From contig JAVGVS010000464.1 in assembly GCA_032718565.1 (NCBI GenBank), forward strand, positions 132,501 to 196,500: 64,000 bases of DNA, given 5' to 3'. The position numbers and the translations under genes are program-made. The notes under the pieces were generated by a model. The model was not told where the DNA came from. It saw nothing but the letters and a program-made list of their open reading frames with translations, and made no database searches. Every line of letters begins with the position of its first letter. The stretch's first letter is position 1. Of this stretch, positions 61,888 through 64,000 are shown piece by piece. The DNA comes from Distichodus sexfasciatus (taxonomy: Eukaryota; Chordata; Actinopteri; Characiformes; Distichodontidae).

Positions 61888-61947
61888 TTCTCCCCCGCGC
61901 CTTACCTGCAGATGCTCCTGAAAGCGGATGGGTAATATCTGCGCCAT
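10406..61947 (-). CDS. cltc: Clathrin heavy chain gene, whole-gene span
   Basis: Clathrin heavy chain forms the three legs of the triskelion coat on endocytic and trans-Golgi vesicles. Coding exons, 5' to 3' on the minus strand: 61906-61947, 56000-56207, 54339-54607, 54084-54245, 53861-53974, 50810-50983, 48992-49189, 44273-44473, 42682-42834, 42049-42171, 41708-41845, 38205-38369, 37222-37402, 36970-37133, 36355-36480, 36111-36253, 33470-33704, 30804-30949, 30451-30634, 17990-18160, 14879-15100, optional 14721-14747, 11320-11407, 10406-10527. Each has GT/AG borders and the length expected from human CLTC. They encode the beta-propeller, ankle, most of the distal leg, the trimerisation region and the QLMLT Hsc70 site. 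Residues 933-973 and 1084-1478 (human numbering) have no exon here. Without the microexon the product is about 1242 aa instead of 1675. Synteny with slc25a1 points to the CLTCL1 paralogue, but the tail resembles CLTC, so the paralogue is not settled. Confidence 0.93.
11320..11407 (-). CDS. cltc: clathrin heavy chain penultimate exon
   Basis: 88 nt encoding VDKLEEAESKRST, then a run of Glu/Lys, then STSIVY plus one base. It matches human VDKLDASESLRK...PIVYG but is more acidic. Acceptor TTTTAG, donor GTATGT, phase 1. Confidence 0.92.
12262..12512 (-). repeat. tRNA-derived SINE, family A
   Basis: Nearly complete minus-strand copy, from the body (CAATGACAAA complement) to the tRNA-like head near 12480-12512. 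Confidence 0.75.
13019..14357. mobile_element. hAT-like MITE
   Basis: 1339 bp between TAGGGATGCAC... and ...GTGCATCCCTA, with a perfect 8-bp duplication GTTTTAAT. Contains an (AG)n tract near 13829-13867. Confidence 0.78.
13829..13867 (+). repeat. (AG)n microsatellite
   Basis: AG repeat inside the 13019-14357 MITE. Confidence 0.9.
14721..14747 (-). CDS. cltc: candidate clathrin cassette microexon (27 nt)
   Basis: A 27-nt in-frame segment, VDELTGQVK, has a strong polypyrimidine tract and acceptor (TCTTCTACAG) and a GTCACT donor. It lies 131 bp downstream of the trimerisation exon. Its start, VDEL, mimics VDKL that opens the next exon, so it could be spliced in as nine extra residues between the tripod and the tail. 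Developmentally regulated small exons near this position are known for mammalian CLTC. Equivalence here is inference. Confidence 0.5.
14879..15100 (-). CDS. cltc: clathrin heavy chain exon, residues 1536-1609 (trimerisation)
   Basis: 222 nt encoding DAMQYAAESKDSQQAQEL through IQVMREYLTK, the helix tripod that joins three heavy chains. Acceptor CTCAG, donor GTGGGT. Read-through at this donor reaches a stop after about 16 codons. Confidence 0.95.
15456..16511. mobile_element. older TIR element hosting the 15553-15948 MITE
   Basis: Diverged inverted ends as given for the nested copy. The right half is related in reverse orientation to sequence near 29690-29990, so this is a family with more than one copy here. 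No clear target duplication. Confidence 0.45.
15553..15948. mobile_element. hAT-like MITE nested in an older element
   Basis: 396 bp, ends TAGGGCTGGGTATCG / TAGGGCTGGGTTCCG, perfect duplication CTACACAT. It sits within a larger repeat (about 15456-16511) with ends TAGCGATGGGTATTGG / TAGAGATGTCACGATACC. Confidence 0.75.
17217..17608. mobile_element. hAT-like MITE
   Basis: 392 bp, ends CACAGATGTCAAACTC / CAGGGGTGTCAAACTC, perfect 8-bp duplication CTTTAACT. It lies between two clathrin exons. Confidence 0.78.
17990..18160 (-). CDS. cltc: clathrin heavy chain exon, residues 1479-1535
   Basis: 171 nt encoding GLRASIDAYDNFDPISLA through CKRDKLYK. This is the end of the proximal leg leading into the trimerisation domain. 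Acceptor CCGCAG, donor GTACAT, phase 0 on both sides. It is the first clathrin exon found after exon 20, about 12 kb away. Confidence 0.95.
18264..18894. mobile_element. TIR repeat, copy 1
   Basis: Inverted ends built on TGTGACCCTCCACGGCAAAA and the matching GACAAGCAACTGGTTTTG end. It is nearly co-linear with the copy at 40382-40985. No coding capacity. Confidence 0.65.
19200..19560 (+). repeat. degenerate minisatellite
   Basis: About eleven units of roughly 30-33 bp built on CCTGGCACCATAACATGACAAATA. Units are quite diverged. Confidence 0.65.
20150..20300 (-). repeat. inverted remnant of the 19200 minisatellite
   Basis: GGTATTTACCACATTATGGC, then ACCAGGGTTGGATATTTGCC, is the reverse complement of the same unit. 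The two blocks therefore face each other across about 600 bp. Confidence 0.55.
20441..20480 (-). CDS. candidate first coding exon of an unidentified gene
   Basis: ATG at 20480-20478 in a good context opens MTEHQPREEAETT plus one base, then donor GTACAT. About 190 bp upstream, in CpG-rich sequence, is GTTACCATGACAAC (20673-20686), which resembles an RFX X-box found at many ciliary gene promoters. Its phase 1 end does not fit the phase 0 clathrin exon at 18160, so it is not an obvious alternative clathrin start. I found no convincing second exon. I do not recognise the peptide. Confidence 0.3.
20673..20686 (-). promoter_or_regulatory. X-box-like motif
   Basis: GTTACC-AT-GACAAC fits the imperfect palindrome bound by RFX factors. 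It sits in a short CpG-rich island (about 20640-20720) upstream of the candidate exon. Motif match only. Confidence 0.3.
21086..21220 (+). repeat. GAAA-rich purine tract
   Basis: Imperfect (GAAA)n upstream of the RASD-like gene. Strand-asymmetric purine run. Confidence 0.75.
21607..21613 (+). promoter_or_regulatory. TATA box of the RASD-like gene
   Basis: GTGTATAAAAG lies 83-89 bp upstream of the chosen ATG, in CpG-rich sequence. The predicted transcription start near 21638 supports use of ATG 21696. Confidence 0.55.
21696..23715 (+). CDS. RASD-family (Dexras/Rhes-like) small GTPase, two exons, antisense within clathrin
   Basis: CDS join(21696..22212, 23177..23715), 351 aa, with donor GTGCGT and acceptor TCACAG. 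RASD proteins are Ras-like GTPases that modulate G-protein and adenylyl cyclase signalling at membranes. G1 is GARRVGKT (108-115), G2 is near PTREDFHRK (132-140), G4 is NKAD (222-225) and G5 is TSAK (251-254). REDFHRKLYHIRGEAYQLDV, RRLSILTGDIF and HRKVSIRSYQ identify the RASD family. The intron falls at LTG|D. Oddities: a roughly 100-residue N-terminal extension with a Gly run and a Lys/Met-rich stretch; G3 reads DAAAE, without the usual DxxG glycine; the C-terminus is KKRAVL, with no CAAX cysteine. ATG 21696 was chosen because it lies about 85 bp after a TATA box. Upstream in-frame ATGs exist at 21534 and 21588 but precede the predicted start of transcription. A fish rasd3-type gene is possible; I do not assign a symbol. 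Confidence 0.88.
22290..22960 (+). repeat. three diverged direct repeats in the RASD-like intron
   Basis: Similar segments combining 'cagaatgcatg.tctatacag' with 'ctaaatag.tgctaaac..ttaaa' occur near 22270-22335, 22490-22560 and 22920-22975. Each is followed by an A-rich GAAA-like stretch. Origin unknown; they look like remnants of one element copied in tandem. Confidence 0.4.
24549..24554 (+). terminator. candidate polyadenylation signal of the RASD-like gene
   Basis: AATAAA about 830 bp after the stop codon, followed by a T/G-rich stretch. No earlier AATAAA was noted downstream of the stop. Confidence 0.35.
25205..25545. repeat. GGCAAACTTG-rich dispersed repeat, copy 1
   Basis: Interleaved direct and inverted copies of TTTGCC/GGCAAA motifs. 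It shares phrases such as CGCAAGTTTG and GCAATGTTCT-like blocks with 37500-37810. Confidence 0.5.
26041..27734 (-). mobile_element. 5'-truncated Rex3/RTE-type LINE with a 553-codon reverse transcriptase frame
   Basis: One uninterrupted frame (27734-26073) covers the reverse transcriptase. It has NYRGITLLSLPGKVY, the DLEKAF motif, GLRQGCPLSPILF and FADDVVLL at the catalytic site, then a C-terminal region ending LLRLLPPRPDSEQR. No endonuclease domain is present, so the copy is 5'-truncated. It ends in a (ATGG)n tail at 26041-26069, a hallmark of Rex3 elements of the RTE clade. The intact frame suggests a recent insertion. Confidence 0.85.
27735..29500 (+). mobile_element. decayed L1-type ORF2 C-terminal remnant
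   Basis: Translated pieces in shifting frames read like the far C-terminus of fish L1 ORF2. One example is 28812-29168, with IPLSPSLCLLGD and LLVALAIAKKTILLKWK, which matches the usual L1 tail. Frameshifts and stops break the frame earlier (27700-28450). An A-rich stretch near 29500 may be its poly(A) end. It abuts the oppositely oriented LINE. Confidence 0.6.
29690..30010. mobile_element. partial copy of the 15456-16511 TIR family
   Basis: Sequence with 'gtccgatatgataccgatat' and 'cttaaacataaaacaattc' corresponds in reverse complement to the right half of the 15456-16511 element. Ends are not clean. Confidence 0.4.
30413..30437 (+). repeat. (TG)n microsatellite at the clathrin exon 20 donor
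   Basis: CA on the transcript, about 13 bp beyond the donor at 30450. Confidence 0.95.
30451..30634 (-). CDS. cltc: clathrin heavy chain exon 20 (residues 1022-1083)
   Basis: 184 nt encoding NLQNLLILTAIKADRTR through FDVNTSAIQ at the knee/proximal-leg junction. Acceptor AACAG, donor GTAAAT followed by a CA repeat. Ends phase 0; the next expected exons (VLIEHIGN...) are not found. Confidence 0.96.
30769..30792 (+). repeat. (TG)n microsatellite at the clathrin exon 19 donor
   Basis: CA on the transcript, about a dozen bases beyond the donor at 30803. Confidence 0.95.
30804..30949 (-). CDS. cltc: clathrin heavy chain exon 19 (residues 974-1021)
   Basis: 146 nt encoding VVQTALSETQDPEEVSV through DNSIFSEH plus two bases. 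Acceptor TACAG, donor GTCAGC. A CA repeat (sense) begins about a dozen bases after the donor. Numbered 19 because the preceding expected exon is absent. Confidence 0.96.
30979..31536. mobile_element. hAT-like MITE in the intron where clathrin exon 18 is expected
   Basis: About 558 bp, ends GGGATGCACGA... / ...TCGTGCATCCCTA, duplication AAATCTTT on both sides. Confidence 0.7.
32863..33370. mobile_element. hAT-like MITE
   Basis: 508 bp, ends TAAGGCTCAACGGATTGTCG / TAGAGGCCGACCGAAATATT, perfect duplication GTGTAGAC. It lies just upstream (lower coordinate) of clathrin exon 17. Confidence 0.7.
33470..33704 (-). CDS. cltc: clathrin heavy chain exon 17 (residues 854-932)
   Basis: 235 nt encoding LKLLSSWLEARLQDGS through GQCDMELIK. 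Acceptor CTTCAG, donor GTCAGT, ends phase 0. The next exon that can be found downstream corresponds to residue 974, not 933. Confidence 0.96.
33998..35215. mobile_element. hAT-like MITE, host of a second MITE
   Basis: 1218 bp, ends TAGGGATGCGTGATAATATC and ...ATCGTGCACCCCTA, perfect duplication ACAAAAAT. Interrupted by the element at 34424-34945. Confidence 0.78.
34424..34945. mobile_element. hAT-like MITE nested inside another
   Basis: 522 bp, ends TAGAGGTGTGAACC / TAGGGTGTTGAAGTC, perfect duplication CTAGGTAG created from the host element sequence. Confidence 0.78.
35580..35760 (+). repeat. SINE family C
   Basis: Contains GAAGTCGCTCTAGATAAGAG and CTGCTAAATGGCATAAA, uninterrupted. It gives the original sequence for the split copy at 1205. 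Confidence 0.65.
35872..36055 (+). repeat. SINE family B, 3' part
   Basis: Plus-strand copy from the TTTCCTCCCACCGTCC region to a (GAAT)n/(GGAT)n tail. It ends about 55 bp from clathrin exon 16. Confidence 0.65.
36111..36253 (-). CDS. cltc: clathrin heavy chain exon 16 (residues 807-853)
   Basis: 143 nt encoding VNPSRLPVVVGGLLDVD through VEEVEKRN plus two bases. Acceptor ACGTAG, donor GTGACA, phase 2. Confidence 0.96.
36355..36480 (-). CDS. cltc: clathrin heavy chain exon 15 (residues 765-806)
   Basis: 126 nt encoding EAKLTDQLPLIIVCDR through KYIEIYVQK. Acceptor TGACAG, donor GTTTGT. Confidence 0.96.
36630..36910. mobile_element. hAT-like MITE
   Basis: 281 bp, ends CTTGGGTTTTCAACC / CAGGGGTTTTCAATC, flanks CTTTAAAG/CTTCAAAG (7 of 8). 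It lies between clathrin exons 15 and 14. Confidence 0.65.
36970..37133 (-). CDS. cltc: clathrin heavy chain exon 14 (residues 710-764)
   Basis: 164 nt encoding LFYFLGSIVNFSQDPDV through ERVKNFLK of the distal leg. Acceptor ACGCAG, donor GTAAGA, ends phase 0. Confidence 0.96.
37222..37402 (-). CDS. cltc: clathrin heavy chain exon 13 (residues 650-709)
   Basis: 181 nt encoding WLVNFFGSLSVGDSVECL through LFESFKSFE plus one base. Acceptor CTCAG, donor GTACTT, phase 1. Confidence 0.96.
37500..37810. repeat. GGCAAACTTG-rich dispersed repeat, copy 2
   Basis: Same unusual motif composition as 25205-25545. It lies between clathrin exons 13 and 12. Confidence 0.5.
38205..38369 (-). CDS. cltc: clathrin heavy chain exon 12 (residues 595-649)
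   Basis: 165 nt encoding VADAILGNQMFTNYDRAH through VHTHLLNPE of the distal leg. The acceptor follows a short TG repeat. Donor GTTTGT. Confidence 0.96.
38733..39066 (-). repeat. SINE family B, full length
   Basis: Complete minus-strand copy with a (GAAT)n tail at 38733-38749 and a tRNA-like head (GGGTTCGGACCC in complement) near 39010. Confidence 0.7.
39842..40316. mobile_element. palindromic hAT-like MITE
   Basis: 475 bp, ends TAGTGATGGGC, perfect duplication CTTGCAAC. The two arms (roughly 140 bp each) are near-complete inverted copies, for example GAAGCCCCGCTTCGAGGC against GCCTCGAAGCGGGGCTTC. The transcript could fold into a long hairpin. Confidence 0.75.
40382..40985. mobile_element. 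TIR repeat, copy 2
   Basis: Same family and orientation as 18264-18894, sharing long identical stretches such as AAAACCAGTCGCTTGTCGCA. No target duplication that I can define. Confidence 0.65.
41117..41303 (-). repeat. tRNA-derived SINE, family A
   Basis: Minus-strand copy with an internal deletion. The head ends at 'ctaccaactgccc'. Confidence 0.7.
41708..41845 (-). CDS. cltc: clathrin heavy chain exon 11 (residues 549-594)
   Basis: 138 nt encoding VVDIFMEGNLVQQC through EMNLIHAPQ of the distal leg. The acceptor follows a TG repeat on the sense strand. Donor GTCAGC. Confidence 0.96.
42049..42171 (-). CDS. cltc: clathrin heavy chain exon 10 (residues 508-548)
   Basis: 123 nt encoding MGYSPDWITLLRSVMRS through EPLANINQ. 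The first residue is Met where human CLTC has Val. Acceptor GTGTAG, donor GTACCG. Confidence 0.94.
42227..42647. mobile_element. hAT-like MITE
   Basis: 421 bp, ends TAGAGTTATGAACC / TAGGGGTGTTGAAATG, perfect duplication GTACATAC. Same family as 34424-34945. It lies between clathrin exons 10 and 9. Confidence 0.75.
42682..42834 (-). CDS. cltc: clathrin heavy chain exon 9 (residues 457-507)
   Basis: 153 nt encoding LECSEELGDLVKAVDPT through KIVLYAKK, the start of the CHCR repeats of the distal leg. Acceptor CTGCAG, donor GTACCG. Confidence 0.96.
42978..44108. mobile_element. TIR element carrying the short LINE insertion
   Basis: The left end GGGCCTGTTTACACGTATG... and the right end read in reverse (GGGCCTGTTTTACATGTATG) form inverted repeats of about 39 bp. 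Both flanks are ATA, suggesting a 3-bp target duplication of Harbinger type. The interior has no transposase frame. The LINE fragment entered near the end of the left repeat. Confidence 0.55.
43010..43242 (+). mobile_element. short 3' end of a Rex3/RTE-type LINE
   Basis: Encodes the C-terminal 70 or so residues (GEVFRACPTGRRPRRRPRTR, then LGIPPEK, then LLRLLPP) followed by a TGGATGG tail. It is a severe 5' truncation of the same family as the copy at 26041-27734. It lies just inside the left inverted repeat of another element. Confidence 0.8.
44273..44473 (-). CDS. cltc: clathrin heavy chain exon 8 (residues 390-456)
   Basis: 201 nt encoding GVLRTAETIRKFQA through LLEKWLKGEK, ankle region. 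It includes SPLLQYFGVLLDRGQLN and LCRPVLQQGR. Acceptor GTTCAG, donor GTAACT. Confidence 0.96.
44566..44770 (-). repeat. tRNA-derived SINE, family A
   Basis: Minus-strand copy lacking most of the head. It lies just upstream of clathrin exon 8. Confidence 0.7.
45307..45560 (+). repeat. tRNA-derived SINE, family A
   Basis: Near full-length plus-strand copy with A box (GTAGCGTAACGG) and B box (GGCTCAAATCC) remnants. Confidence 0.75.
45668..46470 (-). repeat. family A SINE split by a retroelement (family D)
   Basis: The SINE runs 46470-46303 and resumes at 45722-45668. The inserted piece (about 45725-46300, plus strand) ends in a (TTTGAC)n tail, like 3' tails at 47206 and 48768. Confidence 0.65.
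46490..47206 (+). repeat. family D retroelement interrupted by a family B SINE
   Basis: Family D sequence (46490-46777 and 47098-47206, ending ATAAGTTTACTTTGACTT) is split by a near full-length family B SINE at 46778-47097. The SINE includes the B box GGTTCGAACCCC. Confidence 0.6.
47383..47560 (+). repeat. tRNA-derived SINE, family A, 5' part
   Basis: Clear tRNA-like head with A box TGGCGCAACGG and B box GGTTCAAATCC. The body is truncated. Confidence 0.75.
47959..48320. mobile_element. hAT-like MITE (CAGAGGTGGGTAG family)
   Basis: 362 bp, identical ends CAGAGGTGGGTAG inverted, perfect duplication CATACCGT. The interior repeats 'acttgagta' motifs. Confidence 0.8.
48585..48768 (+). repeat. 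family D retroelement 3' end
   Basis: Matches the 45725-46300 insert (CTGGAGTCACGTCGTCTCGT and a TTTACTCTGACTTTG tail). Confidence 0.55.
48966..48987 (+). repeat. (TG)n microsatellite at the clathrin exon 7 donor
   Basis: TG on the plus strand, CA on the transcript, starting a few bases after the donor. Confidence 0.95.
48992..49189 (-). CDS. cltc: clathrin heavy chain exon 7 (residues 324-389)
   Basis: 198 nt encoding VLSVCVEEENIVSY through AAKVAASAPK. This is the helical linker joining propeller to ankle. The donor GTAAAC runs directly into a CA repeat on the transcribed strand. Confidence 0.96.
49880..50065 (-). repeat. SINE family C
   Basis: Minus-strand copy (tail TTTACAGCATTTAGCAGGCG, head with a B-box-like CAAACCCACGACC complement). 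Confidence 0.6.
50376..50620 (+). repeat. tRNA-derived SINE, family A
   Basis: Near full-length plus-strand copy with B box GGTTCGAGTCCC, ending GTTCACAATGACAAATAATC. Confidence 0.75.
50810..50983 (-). CDS. cltc: clathrin heavy chain exon 6 (residues 266-323)
   Basis: 174 nt encoding KHGVIYLITKYGYIHLYDLE through GIIGVNKKGQ, the last propeller blade. Acceptor CTCTCAG, donor GTTTGT. Confidence 0.95.
51132..52099. mobile_element. hAT-like MITE carrying a SINE
   Basis: Ends CAGGGATGCACAATAATATC and ...ATCGTGCATCACTA, flanks ATTGTGAT/ATCTTGAT (6 of 8). A family A SINE (about 51424-51635) is inserted inside. Confidence 0.6.
51424..51635 (+). repeat. tRNA-derived SINE, family A, nested
   Basis: Inserted in the 51132-52099 MITE. 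A box TGGCATAACGG and B box GGTTCGAATCC are intact. Confidence 0.75.
52279..52851. mobile_element. non-autonomous Tc1/mariner element
   Basis: Long inverted ends begin CAGTACTGTGCAAAAGTTT and are flanked by TA on both sides. The interior keeps a stretch resembling the 3' end of a Tc1-type transposase gene (minus strand, near 52380-52530), without an open frame. Confidence 0.8.
53861..53974 (-). CDS. cltc: clathrin heavy chain exon 5 (residues 228-265)
   Basis: 114 nt encoding LHIIEVGQPATGNQPF through DFPVAMQ of the propeller. Acceptor TTTCAG, donor GTAAAC. Confidence 0.95.
54084..54245 (-). CDS. cltc: clathrin heavy chain exon 4 (residues 174-227)
   Basis: 162 nt encoding QNRVVGAMQLYSVDRK through FCFAVRSPAGGK, propeller blades 4-5. 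Acceptor TGTAG, donor GTGAGT. Confidence 0.96.
54339..54607 (-). CDS. cltc: clathrin heavy chain exon 3 (residues 84-173)
   Basis: 269 nt encoding LQIFNMEMKSK through LLLIGISAQ of the propeller. It contains the conserved FWKWIS and YHWSMEG motifs. Acceptor CTTAG, donor GTACGT, ends phase 0. Confidence 0.96.
55122..55731. mobile_element. hAT-like MITE
   Basis: 610 bp, ends TAGGGATGCACGATAATATC and ...TCGAGCATCACTA, perfect duplication ATAAAAAC. It lies between clathrin exons 3 and 2. Confidence 0.75.
56000..56207 (-). CDS. cltc: clathrin heavy chain exon 2 (residues 15-83)
   Basis: 208 nt starting LQTLGVNPANIGFS and ending SKVIALK plus one base. It forms blades 1-2 of the N-terminal beta-propeller that binds clathrin-box adaptors. 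Acceptor TCTAG, donor GTGCGA, phase 1. Confidence 0.96.
56960..57110 (-). repeat. retroelement 3' end
   Basis: CAAGATTCTTTATTTGTCAC followed by CAGTGAAATGTATCCTG is a common fish interspersed repeat end. No coding. Confidence 0.45.
60925..61050 (+). repeat. SINE family C, degraded
   Basis: Recognisable through AGACCCTTAACCCCTACGT and a corrupted 'gataagtgctctt'. Confidence 0.4.
61823..61886 (+). repeat. (CA)n microsatellite at the clathrin exon 1 donor
   Basis: About 31 CA units. The nearest base is about 20 bp from the exon 1 splice donor at 61905. Confidence 0.95.
61906..61947 (-). CDS. cltc: clathrin heavy chain exon 1 (residues 1-14)
   Basis: ATG at 61947-61945 begins MAQILPIRFQEHLQ, the invariant clathrin heavy chain N-terminus. 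Donor is GTAAGG, phase 0. A long CA tract lies about 20 bp into the intron (TG on the transcribed sense). Confidence 0.96.
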
Positions 61948-62320
61948 TCTTCTTCAAAGGCTGGAATAAGTCGAAGAGAATTAAAGGAGGAGGGGACGGG
62001 GACAACGGAGCACAAGTGGGAGTCTTTTCCCTCTCCTCACAGTCGCCTCAAGACCGTTAGATGTTGGGAAGCGGAGCGCCCGTGAGCCACTCTGACCGGC
62101 CCGTGCCGCTTTACCGCTATAATATAAAGGCACCGATTCGGACAAGGCTGCGCTCATTGAGGAGCAGCGATAGTTAGCACACGCCTCCGCTTGAGAAAAT
62201 AGACCCCAGGCTTGCACGTTGAAGTCATAGGTATGAAATCGAACTTGATCTGAATTTGACACACATCCGTGCGCTCCCAGCTTTGTAAACATATACGAGG
62301 AGTCCACACAAAAGTTGTGA
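61948..62320 (-). promoter_or_regulatory. cltc: probable clathrin promoter and 5' UTR
   Basis: This is the CpG-containing stretch immediately upstream of the clathrin ATG. I see no clear TATA box at a fixed distance, as expected for a housekeeping gene. Boundaries are approximate. Confidence 0.35.
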
Positions 62321-62562
62321 GGTTAATGGCATTTATTTACGCAATGGGAGAATGTAGGCCGGGAGTTGTGTACCCCTCCGCTACCCCCTTCCCCCAGAAA
62401 GAGGCACGTGACTGACACCCCACCACTCCTATTTCTCAGCTCCGGTTCAGCACAGATTTAGGCGTTTGGAAACTTCAAAAATACCCGTTAAAGAACTGCG
62501 TAGACAACAGCATGGAATAACAGTAATAAAGTAACAGTAATAAAATGTTGCTGTTGGAATGG

Positions 62563-62568
62563 TTTATT
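62563..62568 (-). terminator. sh2d6: candidate polyadenylation signal of the SH2 adaptor gene
   Basis: AATAAA on the minus strand, about 380 bp past the stop codon and before the clathrin promoter region. Confidence 0.35.
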
Positions 62569-62946
62569 CAAAATATAGAGATAATACACTACACTATAAA
62601 AGTCACTAGAAATAAAAGAAAATGAAGTGTGTGCTGAAAATTGCCATTCGATAGACATATGTTCATATTGTGTAAACAGCAAAGGTAGTAAATATATATA
62701 ATATTGGCTAAAGATGTATTGCGAGTGATTAATTTTGGTTAAGTGTACGTTTCGTGGTATTAGGGTGGGGGAGTGGAGGCATAAATAAATATCTCTTCTG
62801 ACACAAGCTAAAAGAGAGAGAGGGAGGGAGAGACAAAGCGTGTGAACCAGCTACATGCGGGGCCCTGTGTCTGCGTGTAAATTCAAATACACGTGTCTGG
62901 TGTGTCTGTGTCTATATACCGACAGTGTGTTTGTGTGTATTGGTGT

Positions 62947-63063
62947 CTAGGGGCGTACAGGATATGTGAGGTAGGTGGTGTGTTTTGCCTGACTCTTGCT
63001 GTCAATCAGCAAGAGAGGGTTGTCTTTGTGATGAGAAATCATCTCCTGCAGACTGCTAAACAG
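62947..63063 (-). CDS. sh2d6: SLP-76/BLNK-family adaptor, last exon (end of SH2 domain)
   Basis: 117 nt encoding LFSSLQEMISHHKDNPLLL through TYLTYPVRP and stop TAG. Acceptor TTTCAG. This is the C-terminal half of an SH2 domain (helix B and the final strand). The short tail ending ...YPVRP resembles SH2D6 more than BLNK or LCP2. SLP-76-family adaptors link tyrosine kinases to downstream effectors through SH2-phosphotyrosine contacts. The gene is tandem to clathrin, ending 1 kb upstream of the clathrin ATG. Confidence 0.75.
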   Translation of the reverse strand: MFSSLQEMISHHKDNPLLLIDSKSQAKHTTYLTYPVRP

Positions 63064-63339
63064 CTGAAAGACAGACATACAGACACGACAAAGAGAAAGG
63101 GGAAAAGATGCTCATTTCCATTATGCCTGTTCAACAACATTCAAGATCTGTTTATTCATATAAATACCAAGAATCGATATTCTATACTTTTCACCTTTCC
63201 CTTTACGATAAAAAATGAGGAAGGCATTTTACAATTTTGTTTAGAGCATATAAGCATGCAAAACTAAAAACAGAAAAAGACAATGGCCCAAATGTGCATT
63301 TGATTTTAAAATGCATAGTTGTGTCTTTTGCAACTGTAC

Positions 63340-63498
63340 CTCTTCAGTTTTCTTGCCTTCCTTGCCTAGGGCGTAGCTATTGGAGTCATGGATAAAGCGC
63401 ACAGGGATGTTGTAGACTTTCTGATTAAGCAGCACAACTAAGGTAAAAGGCTGCTGGGCGTTCTGAGCAGTGCTTCGTCTAACCATGAAAGAACCATC
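63340..63498 (-). CDS. sh2d6: SLP-76/BLNK-family adaptor, SH2 core exon
   Basis: 159 nt encoding DGSFMVRRSTAQNAQQPF through SYALGKEGKKTEE. FMVR carries the invariant arginine that binds phosphotyrosine. PFTLVVLLNQKVYNIPVR and YALGKEG are typical of the BLNK/SH2D6 SH2 fold. Acceptor GTTTAG, donor GTACAG, phase 0. Confidence 0.85.
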
Positions 63499-63859
63499 CT
63501 AAACGGGAAGTAAACACAACGCATACATGACATGTTTATAACATTCACAATGGCATTTTTAAAGATGTGATATATACATACTTTACAACCATACCATACA
63601 ACCATAGCGGCCCTGAACACCCCTGCAGCTGTCATTTAAATGTAAACAAAACAAAAGTAACAAAAGTCCAAACTATCTCATTTCTGGGGTTGAAGTATGT
63701 CTGCAAATAGGCATACTGTTCCACAGTATTCAGTCACAGCCCAACGGAAAAGTCAAAAGACATGAATAACTGTTTAGTTCTTTTTTTCCTTAGAGCAAAA
63801 TCTTTGATCACAAAGATTTTGTGTCCAGAAATGCACCAGAGGGTACAATGGGCTGTTAC

Positions 63860-63943
63860 CTTGTTAAATTTAAGTAAGACCTCCTCCGCAGTCTTGCGTG
63901 TGCATATCCCAGCAAACCACTCTTTGTCTTTCAGTCCTGCTTC
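63860..63943 (-). CDS. sh2d6: SLP-76/BLNK-family adaptor, start of SH2 domain
   Basis: 84 nt encoding EAGLKDKEWFAGICTRKTAE through VLLKFNK. W-F-A-G opens the SH2 domain. Acceptor TTCTAG, donor GTAACA, phase 0. The exons for the N-terminal tyrosine and proline-rich region lie beyond the window. Confidence 0.8.
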
Positions 63944-64000
63944 CTAGAACAAAATCATCAATTGTTTGGGAAACAGTTACTTATTAAAGCTAGTTATGGT

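Larger units (their letters stand above)
56208..61905 (-). other. cltc: clathrin intron 1
   Basis: 5.7 kb between exons 1 and 2. It holds a retroelement tail near 56960-57110, a CA tract near 57648-57692, a degenerate SINE near 60925-61050 and a long CA tract at 61823-61886. The remainder (57700-60900) looks unique, with no exon I can support. Confidence 0.6.

Overview
This is vertebrate nuclear DNA, almost certainly from a teleost fish. Genes are split into short exons with canonical GT/AG introns. Introns are packed with fish-type repeats: hAT-like MITEs, tRNA-derived SINEs, a Rex3/RTE-type LINE, an L1 remnant and a Tc1-type inverted-repeat element. No prokaryotic genes, CRISPR array or viral genome was seen.

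Layout. (1) Positions 1-6865 are presumably intron 1 of slc25a1 (mitochondrial citrate carrier, minus strand). Only its first coding exon (6866-6986) and a TATA promoter near 7121 lie in the window. (2) About 9369-61947, minus strand, is a clathrin heavy chain gene. I placed 23 coding exons with splice sites, plus one 27-nt candidate cassette exon. Their boundaries fit the human CLTC residue numbering exactly where the protein can be aligned. (3) At 21696-23715, plus strand, a two-exon RASD-family small GTPase gene sits antisense inside a clathrin intron. (4) At 62947-63943, minus strand, lie the last three exons of an SLP-76/BLNK-family adaptor ending in an SH2 domain, most like SH2D6. Clathrin heavy chain followed by citrate carrier in the same orientation matches the human CLTCL1-SLC25A1 pair at 22q11, so this is probably the CLTCL1 (CHC22) side of the clathrin duplication. 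I did not establish this from sequence alone.

The main anomaly is in clathrin. All recognised exons are intact, but the exon for human residues 933-973 and every exon for residues 1084-1478 are absent from the places where they should be. Both gaps are phase 0 and would leave the reading frame open. The larger gap would remove most of the proximal leg and light-chain-binding region. The space is occupied by the RASD gene, a CpG-rich candidate promoter/first exon, a LINE and an L1 remnant. Either the assembly is wrong here or the gene has been rearranged. Other points of interest are a clathrin microexon, a RASD protein without its CAAX cysteine, CA/TG repeats at several clathrin splice sites, and at least sixteen hAT-type insertions with readable 8-bp target duplications, several nested.
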